A program made the translations under genes and the position numbers. Positions 8,999-17,895 of a stretch of DNA of 64,000 nucleotides are shown piece by piece. Numbering within the stretch: the first letter of the stretch is position 1; each line of letters begins with the position of its first letter. Source of the DNA: Halorubellus sp. JP-L1 (GTDB lineage Archaea > Halobacteriota > Halobacteria > Halobacteriales > Natrialbaceae); the NCBI RefSeq assembly GCF_011440375.1, contig NZ_JAAOIR010000003.1, forward strand, positions 305,394 through 369,393, given 5' to 3'. The notes under the pieces were generated by a model. It was not told the origin of the DNA and ran no database searches. It saw nothing but the letters and a program-made list of their open reading frames with translations.

Positions 8999-9772
8999 AT
9001 GGAAAAGACTACTCCTGGCGACTGGAACCTCCGGCGGTTCAACGCGATCATGGGCGTCCTCCACTTCCTTCAGGGTGCGGTAATGCTCTACCTGAGTTCC
9101 TCGCGGGAGTGGACAATTACCGCAACGCGTCTCGAATTCGACACCGGAAGTCAGCGACTCGTCCCCGTCATGGAGTCGATCGGGACGATCGAGTTGGCCT
9201 ATCTGGCGGTTGCGTTCCTCTTCATCTCCGCGATCGCTCACGCGCTGATCGCGACGGTACTATACGACCGCTACGTCGCCTATCTCGAGCACGGGATGAA
9301 CCCCTACCGGTGGTACGAGTACGCCGTCAGCGCGTCGGTGATGATCGTCCTGATCGCCATGCTCGCGGGCGTCTGGGACCTGGGCACGCTGATCGCACTG
9401 TTCGGCCTCGTCGCGGTGATGAACCTCTGCGGACTGGTGATGGAGCGCCACAATCGGCTGACGGAGGACACCGACTGGAGTTCGTTCGTCGTCGGTTCGA
9501 TCGCCGGCGTCGTCCCCTGGATCGTCATCGCCGTCTCGATCATCGGTACGTTCGACGCCGGCGGCAGCCCACCGGACTTCGTGATCGTCATCTACGTCTC
9601 GCTGTTCGTCCTCTTCAATCTCTTCGCGATCAACATGCTATTGCAGTATCGCGGCGTCTGGAAGTGGCAGGACTACCTGTACGGCGAACGGGCGTACGTC
9701 GTGTTGAGTCTCGTGGCGAAGTCGCTGTTGGCCTGGCAAGTCTTCTTTGGCGCACTGAATTCGCCAGTGTAG
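8999..9772 (+). CDS. Heliorhodopsin
   Basis: 257 aa with seven hydrophobic segments. RWYEYAVSASVM in TM3 carries Glu107, the expected Schiff-base counterion. TM7 has SLVAKSLLAWQVF with Lys241 as the retinal lysine and Ser237 one turn before it. GLVMER, VPWIVIAVSIIG and YLYGERAY are also family signatures. Residue numbers of Glu107, Ser237 and Lys241 coincide with those of the reference heliorhodopsin 48C12, which supports the start at 8999. Heliorhodopsins sit inverted relative to type-1 rhodopsins and have slow photocycles; the role is debated (sensor, transporter or enzyme partner). Neighbours are a divergent MBL hydrolase and a P1B-4 ATPase. No retinal biosynthesis gene is nearby. Confidence 0.95.
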   Translation: MEKTTPGDWNLRRFNAIMGVLHFLQGAVMLYLSSSREWTITATRLEFDTGSQRLVPVMESIGTIELAYLAVAFLFISAIAHALIATVLYDRYVAYLEHGMNPYRWYEYAVSASVMIVLIAMLAGVWDLGTLIALFGLVAVMNLCGLVMERHNRLTEDTDWSSFVVGSIAGVVPWIVIAVSIIGTFDAGGSPPDFVIVIYVSLFVLFNLFAINMLLQYRGVWKWQDYLYGERAYVVLSLVAKSLLAWQVFFGALNSPV

Positions 9773-9987
9773 CACCCGCTCTCTCCCGCGGGGGCGAGGT
9801 CAGTCTCTGAGACGCAAGCCGATGCCGACAGGAGGGTGCTGCCATCAGTCCACGCTCGAGTGGTGTTCCAGCGCAGTCATCTAGATAGGCTCCGAGAACT
9901 CGAAGCACCGAACTCGCGCAGCCGCGGATGGAGGGTCGTTCGCGTACCTCAAACGTCAAATCCCGGCATCCCCTTTGTGTAGAGAAC

Positions 9988-12165
9988 GTGGCCGTTACTG
10001 AGCCTCCCTCGCTGTCGACGTGCACGGTCCACATCGAGCGACGAGGTGGGCGTGGCGAAGCGGGAGCGCGAGCACTCGAACGACACCTCCGGGACGTCCC
10101 GGGCGTCCACGACGTCGACGTCTCCTTCCGAACCGAGAGTGCTCGAATCACTTACGAGGAGGGAGTCACGTCCGAGGAGACGATTCGGGACGCAGTCCGC
10201 GACCGGGACGTCTCGATCCAGGACGACCCCGATGCGGCACCAGACGACGTGACCTCCCGCTCGGAGCTCCGACGGGAGGCGGCGTTCGTCGGGTTGACGC
10301 TGCTCGGGATGGTGACGGGGCTGGTGACGGGCTGGCTCGACGGCCCGGGACTCCTCGCGTGGAGCGGGTACGGCGTCGCGTACGCCTTCGGTGGCTGGTA
10401 CGGACTCAAAGGCGCGGTCGAGACGCTCCGGCACGGCGCCGTCGACATCGACCTCCTGATGATCGTCGCCGCACTCGGTGCGCTCTCGATCGGCGCGCCG
10501 TTCGAGGGCGCGATGCTGCTGTTCCTGTTCTCGCTGTCGAACACGCTCCAGCACTACGCGATCGGGCGCTCGCGCCGCGCGATCAAGTCCCTCGTCGAGA
10601 TGCGGCCGGACGAAGCTCAGGTGCTCCGCGACGGCGAAGAAGTTACCGTCCCAATCGACGACGTCGCCGTCGGCGACGTCTTCGTCGTTCGGCCCGGCGA
10701 CAAGATCCCGCTGGACGGCGTCGTCGCGTCCGGCGAGGGGACGGTCGACCAGGCGTCGCTCACCGGCGAGTCCGTGCCCGTGCCGAAGGAATCCGGGGAC
10801 GAGGTGTTCGGCGGAACGATCAACGAGAGCGGGAGCCTCGAGATCGAGGTCACGCGGCAGGCCCACGAGTCGGCGATCAGCCGCCTCATCGATATGGTCG
10901 AGCGTGCGCAGAGCGAGAAGGCGCCGACGCAGCGGCTCATCGACCGCCTCGAACAGCCGTACGTCATCGCCGTGTTCGCACTCACGGTCGCGGCGATCGC
11001 GATCCCGCTCGCGCTCGGGAGCGCGTTCACCAGTACGTTCTATCGAGCGATGACGCTCATGGTCGCGGCGTCGCCGTGCGCGGTCATCATCTCGACGCCC
11101 GCGGCGGTCCTGTCGGCGATCGCCTCCGGCGGCAGGCAGGGCGTCCTGTTCAAGGGCGGCGAGCACGTCGAGACGGCGGCGACCATCGACGCGGTCGCGT
11201 TCGACAAGACCGGGACGCTCACGCAGGGCGATACGCGGTTGACTGACGTCTTCGTCCGCGAGACGGGAGTCGAATCGCTGACCGACGACGGGTTGCTATC
11301 GCTCGCGGCCGCAGTGCAGGGTCGCTCGGAGCACCACCTCGCTCGTGCGACGGTCGGAGCAGCGGAAGAGCGGTCACTCGACGTCCCCGACGCGCAACGG
11401 TTTCAGTCGGCCGCGGGGAAGGGCGTCCGCGCCGACGTCGAAGCCAGCACCATCCACATCGGGAATCGAAGTTACTTCGGAACAGTCCTCGAAGACGCGA
11501 CGATCGACGGGGTCGAACCCGGGCTCGACCGCCTCCAGACGCTAGAGTCTGAGGGGAAGACGAGCGTCGTCGTCGCTCGAGAGGACGGCGACGGAGTCAC
11601 CGTGCTGGGGTGGCTCGCGTTTACCGACACGGTCCGTCCCGGCGCTGCCGAGATGATCGAGGAGCTCCGCGAACTCGGCATCGAGCACATCGTCATGCTG
11701 ACGGGGGACAACGAGCGCGTCGCACAGCGAATCGCCGAGGAGGTCGGCATCGACGAGGTGCAGGCGGAACTGCTGCCGGAAGCGAAGGTGGCGACCATCG
11801 AAGCCCTGGTCGACGAGCACGAGAACGTGGCGATGGTCGGCGACGGCGTCAACGACGCGCCGGCACTTGCAACCGCGACGCTCGGGGTGGCGATGGGCGG
11901 CGCCGGGACCGACGTCGCGCTCGAAACCGCCGACGTGGTACTGATGGGCGACGACCTCAGCAAGATCCCGTACGTCTTCGGGCTCGGACGCAAGACCCGC
12001 CGAACGCTCGCCGTCAACCTCGCCATCGCGTTCGGTGCCATCGCGCTCATGGTCGGCACGATCCTGCTCTGGGGGATCCCGCTCCCGATCGCCGTGATTG
12101 GGCACGAGGGCTCGACGGTCCTCGTCTCGCTGAACGGCCTCCGATTGCTCGGATTCCGTGGTTAA
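9988..12165 (+). CDS. P1B-4-type heavy-metal transporting ATPase (Co/Fe/Ni/Zn class)
   Basis: 725 aa from the GTG at 9988. An ATG at 9928 would add 20 residues, but they are basic and atypical. The N-terminus has an HMA-like fold (about residues 12-75) without a CxxC. It has the TGES actuator loop, the DKTGT phosphorylation site near 406, and GDGVNDAP. The TM4 motif is SPC (AASPCAV) and TM6 has HEGSTVLVSLNGLRLL, the pair that defines subclass P1B-4, which exports Co2+, Fe2+ or Ni2+ rather than Cu+. Located in the cytoplasmic membrane. It stands alone 215 bases after the heliorhodopsin. Confidence 0.93.
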   Translation: MAVTEPPSLSTCTVHIERRGGRGEAGARALERHLRDVPGVHDVDVSFRTESARITYEEGVTSEETIRDAVRDRDVSIQDDPDAAPDDVTSRSELRREAAFVGLTLLGMVTGLVTGWLDGPGLLAWSGYGVAYAFGGWYGLKGAVETLRHGAVDIDLLMIVAALGALSIGAPFEGAMLLFLFSLSNTLQHYAIGRSRRAIKSLVEMRPDEAQVLRDGEEVTVPIDDVAVGDVFVVRPGDKIPLDGVVASGEGTVDQASLTGESVPVPKESGDEVFGGTINESGSLEIEVTRQAHESAISRLIDMVERAQSEKAPTQRLIDRLEQPYVIAVFALTVAAIAIPLALGSAFTSTFYRAMTLMVAASPCAVIISTPAAVLSAIASGGRQGVLFKGGEHVETAATIDAVAFDKTGTLTQGDTRLTDVFVRETGVESLTDDGLLSLAAAVQGRSEHHLARATVGAAEERSLDVPDAQRFQSAAGKGVRADVEASTIHIGNRSYFGTVLEDATIDGVEPGLDRLQTLESEGKTSVVVAREDGDGVTVLGWLAFTDTVRPGAAEMIEELRELGIEHIVMLTGDNERVAQRIAEEVGIDEVQAELLPEAKVATIEALVDEHENVAMVGDGVNDAPALATATLGVAMGGAGTDVALETADVVLMGDDLSKIPYVFGLGRKTRRTLAVNLAIAFGAIALMVGTILLWGIPLPIAVIGHEGSTVLVSLNGLRLLGFRG

Positions 12166-12354
12166 GCGACGCCGGGATCGATCTTCCGATCTCCTCAGAC
12201 GGGATATCGAACAGGCACTAGGGCCGCATCGTCGACGCCGGACGTCTCGGGCGGCGGCGTCGAGAGTCACTGACTGGCCCGCCTGCAGCGGAGTCTCGGA
12301 CGTGCATCCATGTCCAGGAGTTCCGCAACCCGCACCTATTTGCTACGTAGTACC

Positions 12355-13803
12355 ATGTCGTTATCCATGTCTGGGATCGATCGATCAGCTATCGAGGCAG
12401 TCGCTCGACGGCATGGAATAGACATCGACGACGAGACGGTATCGGCTTTCCTCGAGGCGTCGCGGGACCAAGCCGCGCAGTACGGCGCGCTCGACTCGAA
12501 GTCGGTCGAGAGCGACTACCGGGTCGACCCGACTCCTGGCGACGACGAGTACAACGCCTTCCGCTACCAGTTCGAGCACGGCGGCGGCGACGGGTCACTG
12601 GCGGACCTCGACGTCGCCGTCAAGGAGAACATCGTGGTCGCGGGCGCTCCGACCACCTGTGGCTCCCCGGGATTCGAGTTCGAACCGCGGCACAGCGCGA
12701 CCGTGGTCGACCGGCTGGTCGACGACGGCGCGACGCTGGTCGGGACGACGAACATGGACGAGTTCGCGTTCTACATCACCGGCGAGACGTGCACGCACGG
12801 CCGCATCGAGAACCCGGTCGTCGACGGCTGCGTGCCCGGCGGGTCCTCGAGCGGGAGCGGCGCGGCCGTAGCCGCCGGTCTCGTGGACGCAGCGCTGGGG
12901 ACCGACACCGGTGGGTCGGTCAGGATTCCCGCGTCGTTCTGTGGCGTCGTCGGTATCAAACCCACCCATCAGCGCGTCTCGCGGTTCGGCGTCGTCGACC
13001 TCTCGCAGTCCCTCGACCACGTCGGGCCGCTCGCCCCTGACGTCGAAACTGCCGCGCGCGTGCTCGAAACCATTACCGGACCGGACGTCGACGATCCGTC
13101 GACGCGAGGCACCGCCGAACCCGAGGACTACGTGAACGCCGTGGACGGGGGAGTCGAGGACCTCCGGATCGGCGTCGTCGGTGAAGCGATGGCGACGAGC
13201 GAGGACGCCGTCGGCAACTGCGTCTCTGAGGCGGTAGCAGGCCTCGCGGATGCCGGGGCGACCGTCGAGGAGACGTCGCTCGCGGGCTACGAGACGATGG
13301 GGCCGGTGGTCGGCGCCATCGCCGGCCTGGAGTTCGCGGCGTTCGTCGGCGCGAACGGCGCCTCGCCCGCGACCGGTACTGGAACGACCGATGCGCTTCG
13401 TGAAGCGCTTTCGGCCGCCAACGACCGCGGTGACTTCGGCGAAAACGTGACCAACCTCCTCGTCACGAACGGCGTCGTCGCCGATGGCGACGGCTCGCCG
13501 TTCGTCGCAGCGAAGGGCCTGCAACGCGACTTCACCCGGACCGTCCGGGAGGCACTCGACGACTACGACGCGCTCGTCACGCCGACGACGCCGATGCCTG
13601 CCCCCGAATTCGGCACGATCCAGGGGCTCGACGGACTCCTGCGAGTCGTCGAGAACACCGCCCCCTTCAACTGCAGTGGGACGCCAGCCGTCTCCGTGCC
13701 CTGTGGAACGGTCTCCGAGAAACCAGTCGGCCTCCAAGTCGTCACCGACTGGAACGACGAGCCCACCGCACTCGGCGTCGCCGGGGCCGTCGAACGGCTC
13801 TGA
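12355..13803 (+). CDS. Amidase signature family hydrolase
   Basis: 482 aa from the ATG at 12355 (MSLSMSGIDRS); the ATG at 12367 is equally possible and an upstream one at 12310 adds atypical sequence. The Ser-cisSer-Lys triad is visible: Lys in AVKENIV, cis-Ser in TDTGGSVRIP, and the catalytic Ser region in GGSSSGSGAAVA. Length and the N-terminal helical extension fit free-standing amidases more than GatA. It hydrolyses an amide to acid and ammonia in the cytoplasm; substrate unknown. The next gene is convergent. Confidence 0.9.
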   Translation: MSLSMSGIDRSAIEAVARRHGIDIDDETVSAFLEASRDQAAQYGALDSKSVESDYRVDPTPGDDEYNAFRYQFEHGGGDGSLADLDVAVKENIVVAGAPTTCGSPGFEFEPRHSATVVDRLVDDGATLVGTTNMDEFAFYITGETCTHGRIENPVVDGCVPGGSSSGSGAAVAAGLVDAALGTDTGGSVRIPASFCGVVGIKPTHQRVSRFGVVDLSQSLDHVGPLAPDVETAARVLETITGPDVDDPSTRGTAEPEDYVNAVDGGVEDLRIGVVGEAMATSEDAVGNCVSEAVAGLADAGATVEETSLAGYETMGPVVGAIAGLEFAAFVGANGASPATGTGTTDALREALSAANDRGDFGENVTNLLVTNGVVADGDGSPFVAAKGLQRDFTRTVREALDDYDALVTPTTPMPAPEFGTIQGLDGLLRVVENTAPFNCSGTPAVSVPCGTVSEKPVGLQVVTDWNDEPTALGVAGAVERL

Positions 13804-13894
13804 ACCGGAGGACTCCTTTCGACCGAGACCGCGACTAGCATCCGAGAAATTGCGCGAGTGCTGGCGGTGCTGTCACAGTTTCTCAGGCCGCCGT

Positions 13895-14527
13895 TCAGGA
13901 CGTCCGTCGATACCCCTCGTAGACTGCTGGCAGCCCGAGTGGGAGTGCGAGCAGTCCGAAACCGAGGAGGGCATAGCCGTCTGCGTGCCAGCGTCGCACT
14001 GCGAGGAGCGTCGCGACGATGCCGAACAGCGCGATCGCGTAAGCGATGTTGCTCCAGAGGACTTCGTACGTGGAGCAGTACAGCCAGCAGGCGAACGTGT
14101 ACGATGGCGCGTTCCACGTCGGTGGGTGGAGTTTCGGCCAGAAGAACCGACAGTACGTCGTCCAGGCGAGCATCGCCAGCACGGGGAGGCCACCGAGCCA
14201 CGTCGTCGACCCGAACGGCGTCCGCGCTCCGAATCGCCTGTAGCCAGCGAGGAAAAGTGCCGGGAATCCAACGATCCACAGCCAGATCCCGACCGTATAC
14301 GTCACTGGCCAGTGCTCGATCCGTGGCTGCTCGAATGGGAGTCGAAGCGACGCCGGGAGCGTCGCCCACGGGAACGAGGGATCAGGGACGGGGTTCGTGA
14401 ACAGCGCAAACAGACAGAGCATTGTCCCAGCGACGAGTCCGCATAGTGCGGCGTCGGTGTATCGGTCGAGCCAGACCGGGAGCGACGGGTGCGCCGCCGC
14501 GTGTTCGTAGTCGGTTGTCCTCGGCAT
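13895..14527 (-). CDS. Polytopic membrane protein of unknown function
   Basis: 210 aa starting MPRTTDYEHAA, with about five hydrophobic helices (around residues 26-45, 78-96, 108-124, 157-175 and 184-200). Cys residues occur at the ends of helices (YCRFF, FACWLYCS), possibly relevant given the metal-related neighbours. It follows the SHOCT protein on the same strand by 8 bases, so they form an operon. Family not recognised. Confidence 0.75.
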   Translation of the reverse strand: MPRTTDYEHAAAHPSLPVWLDRYTDAALCGLVAGTMLCLFALFTNPVPDPSFPWATLPASLRLPFEQPRIEHWPVTYTVGIWLWIVGFPALFLAGYRRFGARTPFGSTTWLGGLPVLAMLAWTTYCRFFWPKLHPPTWNAPSYTFACWLYCSTYEVLWSNIAYAIALFGIVATLLAVRRWHADGYALLGFGLLALPLGLPAVYEGYRRTS

Positions 14528-14535
14528 TCCCGAGA

Positions 14536-14922
14536 TCAGTCCTTCGAGGGCTCCGTGTCGCGTTCGAGTGCCGCTCGTCGCTGTTCGTACTCCTCGTCGG
14601 TTACCTCGCCACGCGCGTAGGCCAGTCGGAGCTCCTCGAGCGCTCGATCCGAGTCGCGCTCATCGACTGCTACTGCCCTGTAGATGAGGTAGCCGCCACC
14701 GACGAGGGCGGCCAGGAACAGGACCTGCATCGCGATGCCGACGACGAACATCCACCCCGACGTCGTCCCATCTGCCCACATTCCACTGCCCCACATTCCG
14801 CCCATCATCGGCCCGAACCCCATCATCCCGAAGCCCATGAAGAGCATCGGGAAGACGACGAACACACCGATGACGACGAGGAGTATCGTGACCAACCGCG
14901 TTCCACTCGTGTTTTGTGGCAT
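14536..14922 (-). CDS. SHOCT-domain membrane protein
   Basis: 128 aa from the ATG at 14922 (MPQNTSGTRLV); an upstream ATG at 14946 is possible. TM1 covers about residues 10-28, a Met/Gly-rich loop with many MG repeats follows, then TM2. The C-terminal SHOCT module (ALEELRLAYARGEVTDEEYEQRR) ends the protein. SHOCT proteins are small oligomerising membrane or periplasmic proteins. The Met-rich loop could bind Cu+, an inference from composition. First gene of a pair with the membrane protein 8 bases downstream. Confidence 0.85.
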   Translation of the reverse strand: MPQNTSGTRLVTILLVVIGVFVVFPMLFMGFGMMGFGPMMGGMWGSGMWADGTTSGWMFVVGIAMQVLFLAALVGGGYLIYRAVAVDERDSDRALEELRLAYARGEVTDEEYEQRRAALERDTEPSKD

Positions 14923-15085
14923 GTATTGTTGCCTCCGTGAGTCCAACTCTAGTTACACCTACGTGGCCCCGGTTCAATGCAATTGTGCCTTAGAATCATT
15001 TGGTTCCCCCAACCGACGGCTTTCGAATCCATAGCGTAGCCAGCATTGGGATGTTGTGTTCTAAGGACAACTGCAATAGAGTATC

Positions 15086-15099
15086 CGTACGTTGGTACG
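15086..15099. promoter_or_regulatory. Palindrome CGTAC-GTTG-GTACG upstream of permease remnant
   Basis: A perfect 5-bp inverted repeat with a 4-base loop ends 4 bases before the ATG at 15103. The position suits an operator of the original permease gene. Confidence 0.35.
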
Positions 15100-15102
15100 T
15101 AT

Positions 15103-15240
15103 ATGCAGCTGACGACGATCGAGGGGGTCTTCGAAGCCCTCCGCATCGGTGTCGGATTCCTCTGGACGGCGGCGTGGGCGATCATCATGGGGCTCACGAT
15201 CACGAGCCTCGTCCGGATACGGAAGAACAGGCTGTGTCGT
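15103..15240 (+). pseudogene. Truncated permease (YraQ/DUF318-like), N-terminal remnant
   Basis: From the ATG at 15103 the frame reads MQLTTIEGVFEALRIGVG followed by a first TM helix, WTAAWAIIMGLTITSLV. This matches the N-terminus of haloarchaeal YraQ/DUF318-type permeases, normally over 150 aa and often linked to metal stress. After about residue 37 the similarity stops and the sequence runs into basic residues and an IS200/IS605-like end. The rest of the permease is missing, so this is a broken gene. The same frame continues without a stop into the DUF302 gene, but that fusion looks accidental. Confidence 0.6.
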
Positions 15241-15304
15241 AGACCAGGAAATACCCCACCTGCGGGACGGGAAGCCTCGCCGTTCACGGCGAGGAGGATG
15301 TCAA
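15241..15304 (+). mobile_element. Solo right-end remnant of an IS200/IS605 (IS1341-type) element
   Basis: A perfect 8-bp hairpin (CCTCGCCG 15275-15282, loop TTCA, CGGCGAGG 15287-15294) is followed by GAGGATG and TCAA at 15301-15304. This arrangement is typical of the right end of haloarchaeal TnpB-only elements, where the hairpin is also the 3' part of the omega RNA. No tnpB gene remains. It lies exactly where the permease frame breaks, so it is probably the scar of the insertion or deletion that destroyed it. Confidence 0.55.
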
Positions 15305-15402
15305 TTGAACGGGCTAGAAGGAATCCGTTCGAGACCACTTCCGCTCGACGGTTGCCGGGGCGGGACCAAACAATTAACCCGTCCCACAGCGTACAGTATT
15401 CC

Positions 15403-15819
15403 ATGGAGTATACAATACAGGCTGCAGTCGCTGGTGAGTTCGACGACGTCGTCGACGAGACGAATGCCGCCCTCCAAGACGAGGGATTCGGCGTCCTCTG
15501 TGACATCGACATCCAGGCGACGCTCGAAGAGAAACTCGGCGAGGAGTTCCGTCAGTATCGCATCCTCGGCGCGTGCAATCCCCCGCTGGCGTACGAGGGA
15601 CTGACCGAGGAGATCGAGCTCGGCGCGCTCTTGCCCTGCAACGTCATCGTCTACGAGACCGACGATGGCGACGTCGTCGTGAGCGCGGTCGACCCGGAGC
15701 GGTTGGTCGGGATCGCGGACAACGACGCGCTCGACTCCATCGCGACCGAGGTCACCGACCGATTCGAGCGCGTACTGGCAGCCGTTACGGACCAATTCGA
15801 ACCAGCATCGGCGGCCTGA
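15403..15819 (+). CDS. DUF302 domain protein
   Basis: 138 aa starting MEYTIQAAVAGEFDD. The pattern of DUF302 is visible: an N-terminal beta-alpha unit, LGEEFRQYRILGACNPPLAY (the conserved acid-Cys-NP segment), LLPCNVIVYE and VSAVDPERL. DUF302 proteins are small cytoplasmic proteins with an alpha/beta fold often encoded with sulfur or metal genes; their biochemistry is unclear. In other haloarchaea they commonly sit beside YraQ-type permeases, which fits the permease remnant just upstream. Confidence 0.88.
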   Translation: MEYTIQAAVAGEFDDVVDETNAALQDEGFGVLCDIDIQATLEEKLGEEFRQYRILGACNPPLAYEGLTEEIELGALLPCNVIVYETDDGDVVVSAVDPERLVGIADNDALDSIATEVTDRFERVLAAVTDQFEPASAA

Positions 15820-16075
15820 GTCGGGCCATCCGCACCGACTCACCCGGACGCTGCGACGATACTGGCTCCGATTCGCTGCGAGATCGACCCAGGCGTGTCG
15901 AAGCGAGACACTCGGCGCGAAGAGACGTCCGAATCGAAGAGACAGGTCTGTCTCGCCCTACGATTGTGAACGGTACTGTGTTTAAGGAACAATCGCGTGG
16001 CGTTCACTACGTCGAGAGTCGACCCCTCGCGTCGACCTCGCGTGCGACTACCACATCGAGAACGACTCAATCATC

Positions 16076-16843
16076 ATGACGCACTACAGTCGACGTCGAT
16101 TCTTGAGCCTCGTCGGTGCCGGCGCAGTCGCCGGCGCAGGCGTCTCTCAGTCGGCGAACGCACAGGAGACACCCGTCGTGGAGATGGGTAACAATTACTT
16201 CGACCCGATCGGGGTGCGAGTCGAACCAGGGACGACCGTCCGGTTCGAACTCGCGGACGGGGCACATTCCGCCACGGCGTACTCGGATCGCATTCCAGAC
16301 GGCGCTTCCGCCTTCGATAGCGGCACGATATCGCAGGGAAGCTTCGAACACACGTTCGAAACGCCGGGCACGTACGACTACTACTGCATCCCCCACGAGT
16401 CGATCGGCATGGTCGGACGGATAGTCGTCGGGAGTCCCGGCGGGCCAGCCGAAGAGAGTTCGATCCCGCACGGTGAGGTCCCGTCGAGCGATGCAATCGT
16501 CGAACGGGGAACAGTAGCCTACGGCTCGAGCACTGACGGGAGCGGAACTGCTGGTGGTGGACCGATGGGACCGGGCGGCCACGGAATGATGAACGACCGC
16601 AACGGAGGCGGAATCGGAGGACTACCCTTCGTTGGCGGAACGCTCGGTATGCTGGGCATCCTCGGCGCCGGACTCTACTGGCTCCACAACCGAAGCACAT
16701 CGCACTCGAACGATCACGAGTCGGCGAGGGCAATCCTCGAGAGTCGCTACGCGAGAGGCGAGATCGACGAGGAAGAGTACAGACGCCGTCGCGAGCGGCT
16801 AGCTGCTACTGACGAGGACTCCTCCGATGGACCGCCTCCCTGA
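16076..16843 (+). CDS. Halocyanin-like cupredoxin fused to TM and SHOCT domains
   Basis: 255 aa. A twin-arginine signal (YSRRRFLSLVGAG) is followed by a blue-copper domain (residues 32-118) with type-1 copper ligands His64, Cys104, His107 and Met112 (YYCIPHESIGM). A Gly/Met-rich linker follows, then a TM helix at about 182-203, and a C-terminal SHOCT module at about 214-243 (YARGEIDEEEYRRRRERL). The cupredoxin would be outside and tethered, with SHOCT on the other side. The SHOCT part resembles that of the protein at 14536. Probable role: electron transfer or copper binding at the membrane. Confidence 0.9.
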   Translation: MTHYSRRRFLSLVGAGAVAGAGVSQSANAQETPVVEMGNNYFDPIGVRVEPGTTVRFELADGAHSATAYSDRIPDGASAFDSGTISQGSFEHTFETPGTYDYYCIPHESIGMVGRIVVGSPGGPAEESSIPHGEVPSSDAIVERGTVAYGSSTDGSGTAGGGPMGPGGHGMMNDRNGGGIGGLPFVGGTLGMLGILGAGLYWLHNRSTSHSNDHESARAILESRYARGEIDEEEYRRRRERLAATDEDSSDGPPP

Positions 16844-16992
16844 GACTGAAATCTGCTCGATTCTGCCGTATTCTCGGTCGTCGAGAGTTCCGAAGGGCCA
16901 TACATTCGTATGGGTCGTACAGCGACTCCATCTGAATATCCTCGAGCGAAGCACCGAGATGGTTCATAGGTGGATCGTCGATTCGGACTGGC

Positions 16993-17586
16993 CTAGGGTT
17001 GTTTGCGGTGGTCGCGTCGCGGCCGAAAGCGAGCGAGAGGGCCACGAGAAATCGAGCCCTCGATGTACTGTCTACCGAGCTCCGTGATCCGGTACTTTCC
17101 GCGTTCGGCTTTCGCGACGAACCCGCGGGTTTCGAGTTCGCTCAGCCGGCGGTTTACCTCCGCACGGCTGTACTCGATGTTGTACGCGATGATAGCAGGA
17201 GTGAGAACCAGCTCCTTCGAGTGGAAGAGCCCGAGGATGGCGTCGTCGATCGGCAGCATCCAGTCGGCCTGCTGTCTGACCTGCACTGGTTCCTGGAGGA
17301 GGACGTCTGCCCACGCATCGCGGCGGAGGTCGTTTTCGAGTGGGTCGTAGAGACCCAAGATGACCAAGAAGGCTGCCAGGCCGTGCACCCAGTGGACGAG
17401 CGACGGGAGTACGAGCTCGGTGATCGGTCCACCGATCAAGAACAACAGGAGTCCGGCGACGGTGAGCAGGAGGAACCGATGGTACTCGACGACCGTCGGC
17501 TTGAAGAAGAGGAAGTAGAAGACGCCGAAACCGGTGAGGAGGCCTATTGCGAGGTTATAGTAGGTGAACGGGGAGTTCTCGAGCAC
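16993..17586 (-). CDS. Membrane-anchored winged-helix regulator (TM-HTH)
   Basis: 197 aa. Three hydrophobic helices in the first 90 residues (about 10-28, 38-56, 66-80) are followed by a soluble C-terminal half with a winged helix: AIIAYNIEYSRAEVNRRLSEL as helix-turn-helix, then TRGFVAKAERGKYRITELG as wing. It resembles haloarchaeal membrane-bound MarR/PadR-like proteins. Its start is 6 bases after the stop of the 100-aa membrane protein gene, so they are an operon. A second, truncated copy of the pair lies at 30929-31438. Target unknown; it may sense the membrane or redox state next to the cupredoxin. Confidence 0.85.
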   Translation of the reverse strand: MLENSPFTYYNLAIGLLTGFGVFYFLFFKPTVVEYHRFLLLTVAGLLLFLIGGPITELVLPSLVHWVHGLAAFLVILGLYDPLENDLRRDAWADVLLQEPVQVRQQADWMLPIDDAILGLFHSKELVLTPAIIAYNIEYSRAEVNRRLSELETRGFVAKAERGKYRITELGRQYIEGSISRGPLARFRPRRDHRKQP

Positions 17587-17592
17587 TTCCGA

Positions 17593-17895
17593 TCACCCCT
17601 CTACCGCGGTGTTCTTGATCTGGTGATGCGTCGCGATGACTAACCAGAGGAAGATCGCCACGATCGTATAGAGGGCACTTCGGAGCGTATCGAAGAGGAT
17701 CGTATCCGGCTCGACGACGAACAGGACGACGTGATAGGAGATCGTCGCCGTCATCGTGATCGAGAGGAGCGCGATAACCGTCCCGAACGGGGATTCACGG
17801 AGAACGCGCCAGAAGAAGAGAGCCAGGAGTCCGGCTCCCGTCCCGCTCATGATCGCGAAAATCGCACTGAGTGTATGCACCGTGGAGTCGACCAT
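17593..17895 (-). CDS. Small three-TM membrane protein, partner of TM-HTH
   Basis: 100 aa beginning MVDSTVHTLSAIFAIMSG with three hydrophobic helices and a short polar C-terminus. It is the first gene of a two-gene operon. A near-identical paralogue is at 31136-31438 in the same arrangement with the same 6-base spacing, which shows that pair and spacing are a unit. Family not recognised; plausibly modulates the TM-HTH partner. Confidence 0.8.
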   Translation of the reverse strand: MVDSTVHTLSAIFAIMSGTGAGLLALFFWRVLRESPFGTVIALLSITMTATISYHVVLFVVEPDTILFDTLRSALYTIVAIFLWLVIATHHQIKNTAVEG

